DNA of 64,000 nucleotides from an uncultured Eubacterium sp. (lineage in GTDB: Bacteria > Bacillota > Clostridia > Lachnospirales > Lachnospiraceae), in assembly GCA_958446835.1 (NCBI GenBank), contig CAUCXT010000001.1, forward strand, positions 1 through 64,000, given 5' to 3'. Under the pieces are notes generated by a model. The model was not told the DNA's origin. It searched no databases and worked only from the letters and a program-made list of their open reading frames with translations. Made by a program: the position numbers and the translations under genes. How positions within the stretch are numbered: position 1 is the first letter of the stretch; each line of letters opens with the position of its first letter. Positions 27,062 through 35,552 of the stretch are shown here, in pieces.

Positions 27062-28891
27062 TTACTTTTTCTTCTTAACTGCTACAACAACGATTGCTGC
27101 AACAACTACTACTGCTGCAACGATTGCAATGATAACGCCTACTGATACACCGCCATTGGATGCTTCAGCATTTGCATTTGCTGCTGTAGTTTCGGAAGCT
27201 TCACTCTTAGTCTCTGTAGACTGTGAAGGTGCTTCTGTAGCTGCTGTGTCACCACTTGCTGCTGCATCAGGGTTATCGTAAGCTAAACCTGATACTGTGA
27301 ATGTAACCTCAATGTCCATACCTGCTGATAATGTGTATGCGAACTCATTATCTGCGTTAAATCCGTCATTGTATGTATTGATAAGAAGAGTCTTGATGTA
27401 ATCCTTGGTATCAGGATCCTGGAAAGATGTATCGAAATCATATACGTTCTTGCCACCCATCTTAACCTTGATATCTGTAAGCTCTACGCCCTGATTAAGA
27501 GGAATATCTGTTGAAAGGAATAAGAGGTTAAGTGCCTCTGCATCATCTGCAAAATCAACACCTGTGAGAGATACTGTGTATGTACCATTTCCCTTGATAA
27601 CGGCATCATTGATTGTACCTGTTTTTACAACTTCATCATTGCCGTTCCAACCTGTAATCTGGTCAAACTCAGGAGTTCCGAGACCATAGTTATCATTCCA
27701 TGCATTACGGAATGAGTAAGCTGCTGTCTGAACACCGATGTATACGTTGAACTCACCGTTAGCATCGAAACCGCCATCATCTGTTGTTGCCTCTCCTGCC
27801 TCAGCATTCTTGCCGAAATCAGAAACTGTAAATGTAACCTCTACAGACTGGACTCCTGCAAGCTGATCTGCTGTCCAGAGACATGCTGTAGCGTCCATAA
27901 GGTCACCACCTGCAATACGCTGGTCAAGATGATTGTCATCACCTGCTGTTGCTGTGTTGTCCGGAGCATTCCACTCGTTGTAAAGGTTAACTCTTGTATC
28001 TACACCTGCGCCATCTGCTGAACATGTGTAGCTTGGTCCCTGAAGAGTAATCTCCTCACCGTTAATCTTGATGCTGTCAACTGTGAGAACACATGCTGTA
28101 CCAAGAAGAGCCTCACCGTTAGGAACCTGAAGTGCGTTGAACTGTGCAAGATCCTGTGGCTCTGCAGCGTTCATAGATACTGTGTATGTGCCATCGCCTG
28201 TGATTGTAGCGTCAACATACTCAGCCTCATACTCGCCCCAGCTCTCATTGTTAATATTAAGATGAGCTACAGCCTCTGTTGCTGCGTCTGAAGTATCTGC
28301 TGCCTCAGCAGGACCACCTACTGTGCCGAAGCCTGATACTGTAAAGTTAACTACGATAGAAGTAACACCTGTAAGCTGGTCTGCTGTCCAGAGACATGCA
28401 GTAGCATCTGCTACATTTCCCTCTGCAACACGGCAGTCGGCATGCTTATCATCACCTGCTGTTGCTGTTGCATCCGGTGCATTCCACTCATTGTAAAGGT
28501 TAACTCTTGTTGTAACTCCTGAACCATCTGCTGAACATGTGTAGCTTGGTCCCTGAAGTTCAATCTCCTCTCCGTTAAGTTCAATGGAATCTACAGTGAT
28601 AACTGCACCTGTTCCAAGAACCTCCTCACCATTGACAACCTCAAGTGCATTGAACTGTGCAAGATCCTGCGCCTCTGCTGCCGTCATTGATACTGTGTAG
28701 GAACCATCTCCTGTAATCTCTGCATTAACCCACTCAGCGTCGAACTCAGACCACTCTGAATTGTTAATGTTAAGGTATGCTGTTCCATCAGGAAGTGAAG
28801 ATGAATCCTGTGCTGCAAGCACCAGAACGGCATTTGAAAGTACAAGTGTTCCGGCAAGAAGACTTGCCAATACTTTTTTGAACTTTCTCAT
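27062..28891 (-). CDS. Surface carbohydrate-binding-like protein with tandem repeats and C-terminal membrane anchor
   Basis: A 609-residue protein. The ATG at 28891 follows GGAGG by eight bases; earlier in-frame residues are not translated. Signal peptide (1-27, ending VLVLAAQ). Two near-identical repeats of about 150 residues (about 37-185 and 205-350), each with NINN at the start, ITGDG-YTVSM, LQGPSYTCSADG, RVNLYNEWNAPD and a final FTVS-FG. A third, more distant module spans about 370-545. A linker rich in Ser/Thr/Ala/Glu leads to a transmembrane helix and KKKK tail. No catalytic motif is visible. Placement between a CUT1 transporter and YesM suggests it holds polysaccharide at the membrane surface. 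Related modules occur in the GH5 enzyme next door. Confidence 0.8.
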   Translation of the reverse strand: MRKFKKVLASLLAGTLVLSNAVLVLAAQDSSSLPDGTAYLNINNSEWSEFDAEWVNAEITGDGSYTVSMTAAEAQDLAQFNALEVVNGEEVLGTGAVITVDSIELNGEEIELQGPSYTCSADGSGVTTRVNLYNEWNAPDATATAGDDKHADCRVAEGNVADATACLWTADQLTGVTSIVVNFTVSGFGTVGGPAEAADTSDAATEAVAHLNINNESWGEYEAEYVDATITGDGTYTVSMNAAEPQDLAQFNALQVPNGEALLGTACVLTVDSIKINGEEITLQGPSYTCSADGAGVDTRVNLYNEWNAPDNTATAGDDNHLDQRIAGGDLMDATACLWTADQLAGVQSVEVTFTVSDFGKNAEAGEATTDDGGFDANGEFNVYIGVQTAAYSFRNAWNDNYGLGTPEFDQITGWNGNDEVVKTGTINDAVIKGNGTYTVSLTGVDFADDAEALNLLFLSTDIPLNQGVELTDIKVKMGGKNVYDFDTSFQDPDTKDYIKTLLINTYNDGFNADNEFAYTLSAGMDIEVTFTVSGLAYDNPDAAASGDTAATEAPSQSTETKSEASETTAANANAEASNGGVSVGVIIAIVAAVVVVAAIVVVAVKKKK

Positions 28892-28987
28892 AGATAAAAC
28901 CTCCTTAAAATATTTGCTAAAGGGTATGCGTAACCCACCCTTAGCGTTTAAACTTATTCTATTCCAATGATGCAAATAAAAAAACAT

Positions 28988-29002
28988 TGTATTTTTTACA
29001 TT
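28988..29002 (-). promoter_or_regulatory. Candidate activator box of the surface-protein gene
   Basis: Same 15-mer as at 26868-26882, about 97 bases before the start at 28891 and 26 bases before a TAGAAT -10-like hexamer on the minus strand. Confidence 0.45.
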
Positions 29003-29011
29003 TTTTACACT

Positions 29012-30832
29012 CTAATTTTTACTTTTATTGGGCAAAATGACGGTAACCGTTGTTCCCTCTCCCTCCACGCTGTCAATATTCACGCCGTAGCTCTCGCCAT
29101 AGCACAGCTTGATTCTCTGGTCAATATTTGACATGCCTATACTTGAATGTTTGGATATGCTGTCCTCCTTAAGACTGTTTCTGACATCTTCAAGCTGCTT
29201 TTCGGTCATACCATTGCCATTGTCCGATACCTCTATTATAAGACAGCCGTCGCCTGAATCCGCATCGTTCTGTCCCGCCGCAGCTTCCGTTCCGGTTAAT
29301 TTTTCATATATATGTATCCTGATATGCCCTGTTCCATCGACACCCTCAAGCCCATGGACAACGGCATTCTCGACAATCGGCTGTAAAAGAAGAGGCAGGA
29401 GCATGTATTCCTGTGTGTCAATCCCATCATCCACGGTGAGAGTATAGTTGACCCTGTCATCGAACCTTATCTTCTGGATTTTTATGTATGTGTCGATATG
29501 CTCAAGCTCATTCGCAAGCGTTGTATATGTGGTTCCTATGTTGACAAGCACATACCGTAAAAGCTTTCCAAGAAGTTTTATCCCTGTTGCTACCTCTCTG
29601 TCACCAGCCGTGAATGCCTTCATTCTGAGTGTCTCAAGGGTATTATACAGAAAATGCGGATTTATCTGGCTTGCAAGCATCTTAAATTCCATCTCCTGCT
29701 GTTCATTCTGCAGCTGCTTCTCATTTAGCATTGCCTCATACATAGCAACCTTCTGCTGCTCTATGGTGTCAACCATCACAAGCAGATCCCCATAGGCCTG
29801 CTGTAATTCATAGCTTCCGGAAAAGTTTTTGAGAATATTGTAGTCCTCATTGCTCGCCTTATGCATCTCGTCTCTGAGCGTATTGACCTGACTTACGAAA
29901 TTATGTGAGAACTGTATCATGAACACCGCCGGAACCACAAGTGCTACAACAACTATCAGCAAGGATATATACAGGGTCTTCATAATACTCCACATTGCTT
30001 TTTTGTCAATTGTCGTCACATACAGATTCGTGTCCGACACCTTCAGCGACTGTGAACCTATCTCAACAAGACTGTCCACACCTTCAAAATCATCCATAAA
30101 TTTTTTAGAATAATATTTTTCCGTCCGGTTTACCTCAAAAGGCAGCTTTTTTCCATAGTAGTTTCTCTTGTTACTATAAAATATTTCGCTGTCATCGAAA
30201 GTTACCAGAGTTATATATTCACTGTCTCCAAGCCTGCCTTCAAGATAATTCTCGCTCACCTTTATCACCATGACCGCCTCGCAGCTGCTTCCAAGGACTG
30301 TTATCTTTCTGACAAGCGAATAGCTGTACTCGACATTTTTATAGCTGTTTGGTTCCACGATAAGCTGATAAAATGGGCTGTACTGTGAAACGGCCTTCTG
30401 ATACCAATCCTTAGCCCTTATATCATCCGTTACAGTTTTAAAATATTTAAAGTCCGATGCATACGGTGTTGTGGTATATATCGTTATGCTGCCTATCTGA
30501 CTATAATTTTGTACAAATGAATCTATGAGCGTATATGCCCTCGCAGCATCGCGGAATTCCATCTCACTTCCGTATTTGCCGCCAAGCATTTCTATTGTTC
30601 TGCTGTCATACGCAATACTGTCGGATATATTATAAAGCTGGTCGCTGACCTCCTTCATTATCTTTTTTGAGGAGCTGTTACTGCTATGAAGCAGATCCCT
30701 GTGATGATTGAGCAGCATATTATATGTATTTAGTATAAGGAAAACGCCAAGTGTAAGTACCGGCAGCACCACCGCACACACATACACGATGTTAAACTGC
30801 TTTCCTATCTTCATTTTATTAAAAGAAATCAT
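29012..30832 (-). CDS. yesM: YesM-like sensor histidine kinase
   Basis: A 606-residue kinase; ATG at 30832 has GAGG six bases upstream and is preferred to the ATG at 30844. Residues 20-40 and about 280-305 are membrane helices enclosing a roughly 240-residue extracellular Cache-like sensor. A HAMP-like segment follows, then the His_kinase domain (EFKMLASQINPHFLYNTLETLRMKA: phospho-acceptor His in NPHFLYN) and a GHKL ATPase (PLLLQPIVENAVVHG, DNGNGM). This is the classical YesM architecture. It is the last gene before the divergent GH31 and would phosphorylate the YesN-like regulator at 17203-18756. Confidence 0.93.
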   Translation of the reverse strand: MISFNKMKIGKQFNIVYVCAVVLPVLTLGVFLILNTYNMLLNHHRDLLHSSNSSSKKIMKEVSDQLYNISDSIAYDSRTIEMLGGKYGSEMEFRDAARAYTLIDSFVQNYSQIGSITIYTTTPYASDFKYFKTVTDDIRAKDWYQKAVSQYSPFYQLIVEPNSYKNVEYSYSLVRKITVLGSSCEAVMVIKVSENYLEGRLGDSEYITLVTFDDSEIFYSNKRNYYGKKLPFEVNRTEKYYSKKFMDDFEGVDSLVEIGSQSLKVSDTNLYVTTIDKKAMWSIMKTLYISLLIVVVALVVPAVFMIQFSHNFVSQVNTLRDEMHKASNEDYNILKNFSGSYELQQAYGDLLVMVDTIEQQKVAMYEAMLNEKQLQNEQQEMEFKMLASQINPHFLYNTLETLRMKAFTAGDREVATGIKLLGKLLRYVLVNIGTTYTTLANELEHIDTYIKIQKIRFDDRVNYTLTVDDGIDTQEYMLLPLLLQPIVENAVVHGLEGVDGTGHIRIHIYEKLTGTEAAAGQNDADSGDGCLIIEVSDNGNGMTEKQLEDVRNSLKEDSISKHSSIGMSNIDQRIKLCYGESYGVNIDSVEGEGTTVTVILPNKSKN

Positions 30833-30910
30833 GTCATGCCTCATCCTGTATTTTGATTATTCTACTATATCACATTCTATCTGCAAATCACAACATACAA
30901 AAAATGATGT

Positions 30911-30960
30911 AAATAACTAAAAAAAATATGGTAGTTATTTTCATACACCTACTATATAAT
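30911..30960 (+). promoter_or_regulatory. Promoter of the GH31 gene with overlapping inverted repeat
   Basis: TATAAT at 30955-30960; no good -35. Instead a perfect inverted repeat AAATAACTA (30911-30919) and TAGTTATTT (30932-30940) covers the -35 area, as expected for a regulated promoter. A weaker version of the AATGTAAAAAATACA box (about 11 of 15) lies at 30906-30920. Confidence 0.5.
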
Positions 30961-31031
30961 ACAGCTATAGGATTTTGTTCCTAATTACTTATGTAAATAC
31001 ATAATTTCAAGTAAAAATCAGGAGGTATAAA

Positions 31032-33326
31032 ATGAAATTCTCTAATGGCTGCTGGCTTGAGAAGGAAGGCTGTTCCTGCTTCTCTCCTCAGGAAGTGTAT
31101 TTTACCAAGATTGAAAAGAACAAGGTTACATTATGTGCACCTACAATAAGAATAATCACAAGAGGTGATACCCTCGGAAGCATCAACCTTACGGTTGTGA
31201 TAACTTCCCCTGCCAAGGGTGTCATAAGAGTACAGACATATCATCATGCAGGAATGTCGGCGAAGAGCCCTGCATTTGAGCTCAATACAAGCGAAGACAA
31301 CATGAACGTGACTGAGACGGACGAACTCATCACAATAACAAGCGGTGATCTGTCCCTTGAGATTACCAAGCTTCCTTGGAGCATGACATATAAGCATAAG
31401 GGAAGAGTTCTATCTAAGAGCGGAAGAAAAGACCTCGCACTTATGAAAACAGACTGGAAGGGTTACGCTTATGACAAGGGTGACTACACAGATACATACA
31501 TCAGGCAGCAGCTATCAATGGGCGTAGGTGAGCTTTTATACGGCTTTGGTGAGCGTTTCACTCCTTTTGTAAAGAACGGACAGTCGATAGATATATTCAA
31601 TCAGGACGGTGGTACAAGCACTGAGCAGTCCTACAAGAACATTCCCTTCTATGTATCTAACAAGGGCTATGGCGTGTTCGTAAATCACCCTGAGAAGGTG
31701 TCATTTGAAGTCGGAACTGAGATGGTCACAAAGGCAGAGTTCTCTGTTGAGGGAAGTTATCTCGATTACTTCTTCATCGACGGTCCATCAATGAAGGATG
31801 TTCTTGTAAAGTACACAGACCTCACCGGCAAGCCTTCACTTCCGGCACCTTGGACCTTCGGACTGTGGCTCTCGACATCATTTACTACCAACTACGATGA
31901 AAAGACTGTAATGAGCTTCATCGACGGCATGCTCGACCGCGGTATTCCTCTGAGAGTATTCCACTTCGACTGCTTCTGGATGAAGGAATTCCACTGGTCC
32001 GACTTCGTATGGGATGAGCGTGTATTCCCGGACCCTGAGGGAATGTTAAAGAGAATAAAGGCTAAAGGTCTTAACATCTGTGTATGGATTAACTCCTATA
32101 TCGGACAGGAATCCGTGCTCTTTGCCGAGGGTGTTGAGAAGGGCTATTTTGTAAAGAGAACCAACGGCGATGTATGGCAGTGGGATATGTGGCAGCCGGG
32201 AATGGCACTTGTCGATTTCACCAATCCGGAAGCGTGCAAGTGGTTCCAGAGTAAGCTCGAATTGCTTCTCGACATGGGTGTTGACTGCTTCAAGACCGAT
32301 TTCGGTGAGAGAATCCCTACTGAGGATGTCATGTACTTCGACGGCTCAGACCCTAAGAAAATGCACAACTACTATACATATCTCTACAACAAGTGCGTAT
32401 ATGAGCTTCTTGAGAGAAAGCGCGGCAAGGGTGAAGCTGTTCTTTTTGCCCGCTCCGCTACCGCAGGCGGACAGAAGTTCCCTGTTCACTGGGGCGGTGA
32501 CTGCTGGTCCGACTATGAGTCCATGGAGGAGAGCCTTCGCGGCGGTCTTTCACTGTGCATGTCCGGCTTCGGTTTCTGGAGCCATGATATAGGCGGCTTT
32601 GAGAGCACCTCCACACCTGACGTATACAAGAGATGGGCGGCCTTCGGTCTGTTAAGCTCCCACTCACGTCTGCACGGAAGCTCTTCCTACCGCGTACCTT
32701 GGGCATACGATGATGAGGCTGTCGATGTAGTCCGCACCTTCACATTGTTAAAGGCTTCACTTATGCCTTACCTCTACCGCAACGCAATTTATGCTTCACA
32801 GACCGGTATTCCTATGATGAGAAGCATGGTACTTGAATTTACGGATGACCGCAACTGCTCATATCTCGACAAGCAGTATATGATGGGTGACAGCCTCCTC
32901 GTTGCACCGATTTTCAACGATGAGAGCATTGCAGAATACTATCTGCCTGCCGGCACATGGACTAACTACTTCACCGGTAAGAAGTACACCGGCGGCGGCT
33001 GGTATTCAGATAAGTGCGGCTACCTTGAGATTCCTCTTTTCGTCAAGGAGAACTCCATCGTGGCAGTTAAGCCTGACGCTAACCGTCCTGACTACGACTA
33101 TGCAGACAATGTAACCTTCCGCGTATATGAGCCATCAGACTGCACAACAACAGTCTATGACATGAAGGCAAATGTCGACACCACAATAAATGTCAAGAAG
33201 TCCGGCAATGAGCTCACAATAACCATAACCGGAACAAAGAAGTGCAATGTTGAATTAGTCAACCTGTCAACAGAGACTGACCTTACAGGACTTTCAGCGG
33301 GAACATACACTGTTACAGTTAAATAA
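31032..33326 (+). CDS. GH31 alpha-xylosidase (YicI-like)
   Basis: A 764-residue intracellular enzyme without a signal peptide. It has the N-terminal beta-sandwich, a (beta/alpha)8 barrel with the nucleophile Asp423 in CFKTDFGERIP, and the acid/base region HWGGDCWSDYESM. The KTDFGERIP form of the nucleophile motif and WMKEFHWSDFVWD are those of YicI/XylS-type alpha-xylosidases rather than alpha-glucosidases. It would remove xylose side chains from imported xyloglucan oligosaccharides. GGAGG precedes the ATG. It is divergent from yesM. The product could also act on isoprimeverose; substrate range cannot be read. Confidence 0.92.
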   Translation: MKFSNGCWLEKEGCSCFSPQEVYFTKIEKNKVTLCAPTIRIITRGDTLGSINLTVVITSPAKGVIRVQTYHHAGMSAKSPAFELNTSEDNMNVTETDELITITSGDLSLEITKLPWSMTYKHKGRVLSKSGRKDLALMKTDWKGYAYDKGDYTDTYIRQQLSMGVGELLYGFGERFTPFVKNGQSIDIFNQDGGTSTEQSYKNIPFYVSNKGYGVFVNHPEKVSFEVGTEMVTKAEFSVEGSYLDYFFIDGPSMKDVLVKYTDLTGKPSLPAPWTFGLWLSTSFTTNYDEKTVMSFIDGMLDRGIPLRVFHFDCFWMKEFHWSDFVWDERVFPDPEGMLKRIKAKGLNICVWINSYIGQESVLFAEGVEKGYFVKRTNGDVWQWDMWQPGMALVDFTNPEACKWFQSKLELLLDMGVDCFKTDFGERIPTEDVMYFDGSDPKKMHNYYTYLYNKCVYELLERKRGKGEAVLFARSATAGGQKFPVHWGGDCWSDYESMEESLRGGLSLCMSGFGFWSHDIGGFESTSTPDVYKRWAAFGLLSSHSRLHGSSSYRVPWAYDDEAVDVVRTFTLLKASLMPYLYRNAIYASQTGIPMMRSMVLEFTDDRNCSYLDKQYMMGDSLLVAPIFNDESIAEYYLPAGTWTNYFTGKKYTGGGWYSDKCGYLEIPLFVKENSIVAVKPDANRPDYDYADNVTFRVYEPSDCTTTVYDMKANVDTTINVKKSGNELTITITGTKKCNVELVNLSTETDLTGLSAGTYTVTVK

Positions 33327-33410
33327 TTTTAGTAATACAATTAAATAAACAGATTCATTTTAAGAGGCGATATCTTCCTATATCTGCCCAGCAAATGAAA
33401 TAATGTGCTC

Positions 33411-33454
33411 AAGGGCAGAGAAAACGTCCGGATAACGCGACGTTCTCTGCCCTT
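33411..33454 (+). terminator. Terminator of the GH31 gene
   Basis: AAGGGCAGAGAAAACGTC (33411-33428) pairs with GACGTTCTCTGCCCTT (33439-33454) around a short loop. The T tail is weak. The 33327-33631 gap otherwise holds only this hairpin, a run of AT-rich sequence and the next terminator. Confidence 0.65.
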
Positions 33455-33577
33455 ACTTATTAGGAAAATCTTTTTAGGCAGAGAAAAATGATAGTTTTTC
33501 TGTAAAACAGCTATTTTCTCAGTCCGAAATATAAATTAGCAGGTGTTTAGGCAGACATAATAACCCGGACAAACAAA

Positions 33578-33622
33578 AAATTCTGCCCTTGAGGCAGGAA
33601 TTTCCTGTCAAGGGCAGAATTT
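33578..33622 (-). terminator. Terminator of the sigma/anti-sigma operon
   Basis: Perfect 15-base arms AAATTCTGCCCTTGA and TCAAGGGCAGAATTT with an inner CAGGAA/TTCCTG pair; the minus strand continues as TTTTTTGTTT. It follows the stop at 33632 by ten bases. Its CTGCCCTT arm resembles the GH31 terminator. Confidence 0.85.
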
Positions 33623-33631
33623 ATGCTCTGG

Positions 33632-34558
33632 CTATTTATTTAAACTTTCCAGCATATTCTCTATATACTTCTCCACCTCCCCAAGCGTTGTGGCGCCGGC
33701 TATACTCTTATAGGAATCCCTGTCAAACACAAGCCCTGCTTTTGTCTCAAGAAATACATACCGCTCACCGTCCGCAAAGCCGTAGGCAGCAAGCTCCCTC
33801 TGGTCTAACTTTGCTCCGTTTTCCATCCACAGAGAGCTCTTATCATCATACTCAATAGGCATGAATATTCCGGTCATCCCTGCTTTCATGTTTGTAATGA
33901 TATCGTTTCCTGTCACCCTGACGATCGGTGTGATGGCACATGGAAGCAGCACCGAAACCGTCTCACCGTCCTTACAAGTACCGCGATATACCTTCTCGAC
34001 CTCTATTTCCGCAATCGCGCAGTATTCCTTTTCACCGTTGAAATTCACCACTACATTTCTAATCTGTGATACGGTTCCCTTAAAAATTGCCGTGTCAAAC
34101 TCCGTGAACAGCTCATCCTCCGTCAAGCTGTTTAAACATCCTGAGCTTGCAGCACCGAAGAACATAAAATGACTTCTTGTATAGTATGCCGTCACCTTCG
34201 ACGACTTGTCCGAAAGTGGTATCCTGTTTAGCTGCCTGTTCACAACGGATGTGCCTGTTAGAAGCGCTATAATGCATGCCGCTGCCACCGCCACCCTAGT
34301 GACCCTTGCCAAAGCTGATTTCTTTCGCAGTAATATCCTATTAGGCTTATCTGCATGTGCAATATTCCTGCGTGCTGTGACTGCTGTCTCAAATGTGTCT
34401 GCCGGCTTACCAGTGCTTTCATGTATTGCGCCATCTACGGTTGCTGTGTCCGTGGCATTTATGCTCACTGTTGCGTCCACACCCCTGTAGCATAGTGCCT
34501 CATAAATATATCTGTCATCAAGCTCACTCATGGCGTCCGAAAAGATTTTTGCGTTCAT
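33632..34558 (-). CDS. Putative membrane anti-sigma factor
   Basis: A 308-residue protein whose ATG overlaps the sigma-factor stop (ATGA). N-terminal 85 residues are cytoplasmic and begin with a short conserved-looking motif (FSDAMSELDDRYIYEAL). One transmembrane helix spans about residues 88-106 (VAVAAACIIALLTGT). The outer domain of about 200 residues (FDTAIFKGTVSQIRNVVV, then KVYRGTCKDGETVSVLLP) is beta-rich, with a final YIENMLESLNK. No zinc-anti-sigma HxxxCxxC motif is present. Its role is inferred from coupling to the ECF sigma gene. The outer domain has a form seen in proteins handling small extracellular signals, but no ligand can be named. Confidence 0.7.
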   Translation of the reverse strand: MNAKIFSDAMSELDDRYIYEALCYRGVDATVSINATDTATVDGAIHESTGKPADTFETAVTARRNIAHADKPNRILLRKKSALARVTRVAVAAACIIALLTGTSVVNRQLNRIPLSDKSSKVTAYYTRSHFMFFGAASSGCLNSLTEDELFTEFDTAIFKGTVSQIRNVVVNFNGEKEYCAIAEIEVEKVYRGTCKDGETVSVLLPCAITPIVRVTGNDIITNMKAGMTGIFMPIEYDDKSSLWMENGAKLDQRELAAYGFADGERYVFLETKAGLVFDRDSYKSIAGATTLGEVEKYIENMLESLNK

Positions 34559-35113
34559 ACAATCACCCCTCTCTCAATCAGATATTGTCTCAGATTTTTC
34601 CTCATGCGCGTAAGTCTTACAGAAACATTTTTCTCCGTGAGCCCCACATATCGGGCTATGTCATCTAAACTGTCCGCAAAATAGTAGCGCCTCATAAATA
34701 TAACGCGGTTTTCCACGGTAAGCGCATCCAGAAAAGCCTCTATCATACGCGCTAACTCTCCTGCCTCAATTTCATCCTCAACGCTTTTCTTATCAGCTAT
34801 GCAATCCTCAATCTCATCCATTGCGACAGTGTAGCGGCTGTCCCTCTTGTCCGCTGTCATTTTGTGGTAGCATTTGAGCGAAACATTCCTCACTATTCTT
34901 GCTATGTAGGCAAACAACGGATTAGGATGTGCAGGTGGTATCGCATTCCACGCGCCCAGATAAGCGTCATTTACACATTCCTTTGCATCCTGCATGTTAT
35001 TTACAATATTATACGCCAGCGCATGACACGCTTTTCCGTACTTATCATCCAGCTCACGTATGCCCTGCTCAGACCGCGCAAAAAAACAGCTCTATTATCC
35101 TTTCGTCATCCAT
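34555..35113 (-). CDS. ECF-family RNA polymerase sigma factor, frameshifted in an A7/T7 tract
   Basis: The ATG at 35113 has GGAGG six bases upstream and reads MDDERIIELFF, but the frame then hits TGA after CAV. Removing one T of the T7 run (plus-strand A7 at 35080-35086) restores ARSEQGIRELDDKYGKAC and joins the 146-residue frame that ends at 34555. That frame carries sigma region 2 (CVNDAYLGAWNAIPP) and region 4 (RYVGLTEKNVSVRLTRMRKNL). A full-length protein would have about 185 residues. Either a sequencing/assembly error, a phase-variable tract, or transcriptional slippage at T7 could explain it. The overlap with the anti-sigma gene is intact, which argues against long decay. A MITE-like element ends 80 bases upstream. 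Confidence 0.75.
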
Positions 35114-35191
35114 ATCGCACCTCCTCATTTTCGTTCTCATACACATACTACGATTCTGTGGGCGGATACTACACTTTTTATATAATATTTC

Positions 35192-35493
35192 GGGTGTCAA
35201 AACATGTTATATATACTTAGCTGTGTATAACGTATTATATTTATACCTATCACGACTTTTGGAAGAAGCTTAGATGTTCTTAGAACTCTGCTAAACTCCT
35301 AGCCAAAAGCAGCATGGAGGCTGCTTTAGAAGCAATGCATACACGGACGTATGCTTTGCTTCGGTGGCGAACGTGTAGAATACCTTTATCAGAGTTCTTA
35401 GAACATCTTGCTTCGGACAACGGAGCTGATAGGTATAAATATAATACGTTATACACTCAAAGATTAAATGGACATGTTTTGACATCCGAACCC
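35192..35493. mobile_element. MITE-like element with about 100-bp imperfect terminal inverted repeats
   Basis: About 302 bases with no plausible coding frame. The left arm (GGGTGTCAAAACATGT, then TGTATAACGTATTATATT and TACCTATCA, then AGATGTTCTTAGAACTCTG) is repeated inverted at the right end in the same order. The centre contains a small hairpin (GCATAC...GTATGC) and TTTGCTTCGGTGGCGAACG. A shortened copy lies at 59828-59925. No transposase is present, so a non-autonomous element is inferred. Target duplications could not be identified. It lies between the sigma gene and the NUDIX gene and accounts for most of the 35114-35552 gap. Confidence 0.7.
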
Positions 35494-35505
35494 TAAGTGA
35501 TAAAA

Positions 35506-35539
35506 AATAGGAGAAGATTCTCACAAATCTTCTCCTATT
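35506..35539 (-). terminator. Terminator of the NUDIX gene
   Basis: Perfect 14-base arms AATAGGAGAAGATT and AATCTTCTCCTATT with a six-base loop, 13 bases after the stop; minus strand ends in TTTTTTA. Confidence 0.85.
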
Positions 35540-35552
35540 AGATTCCCACATC

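Noticed and set aside
27600..28800. Regular repeats that could suggest a CRISPR array
   Set aside because: They are two 150-residue protein repeats within an open frame, with no short direct repeats and unique spacers.
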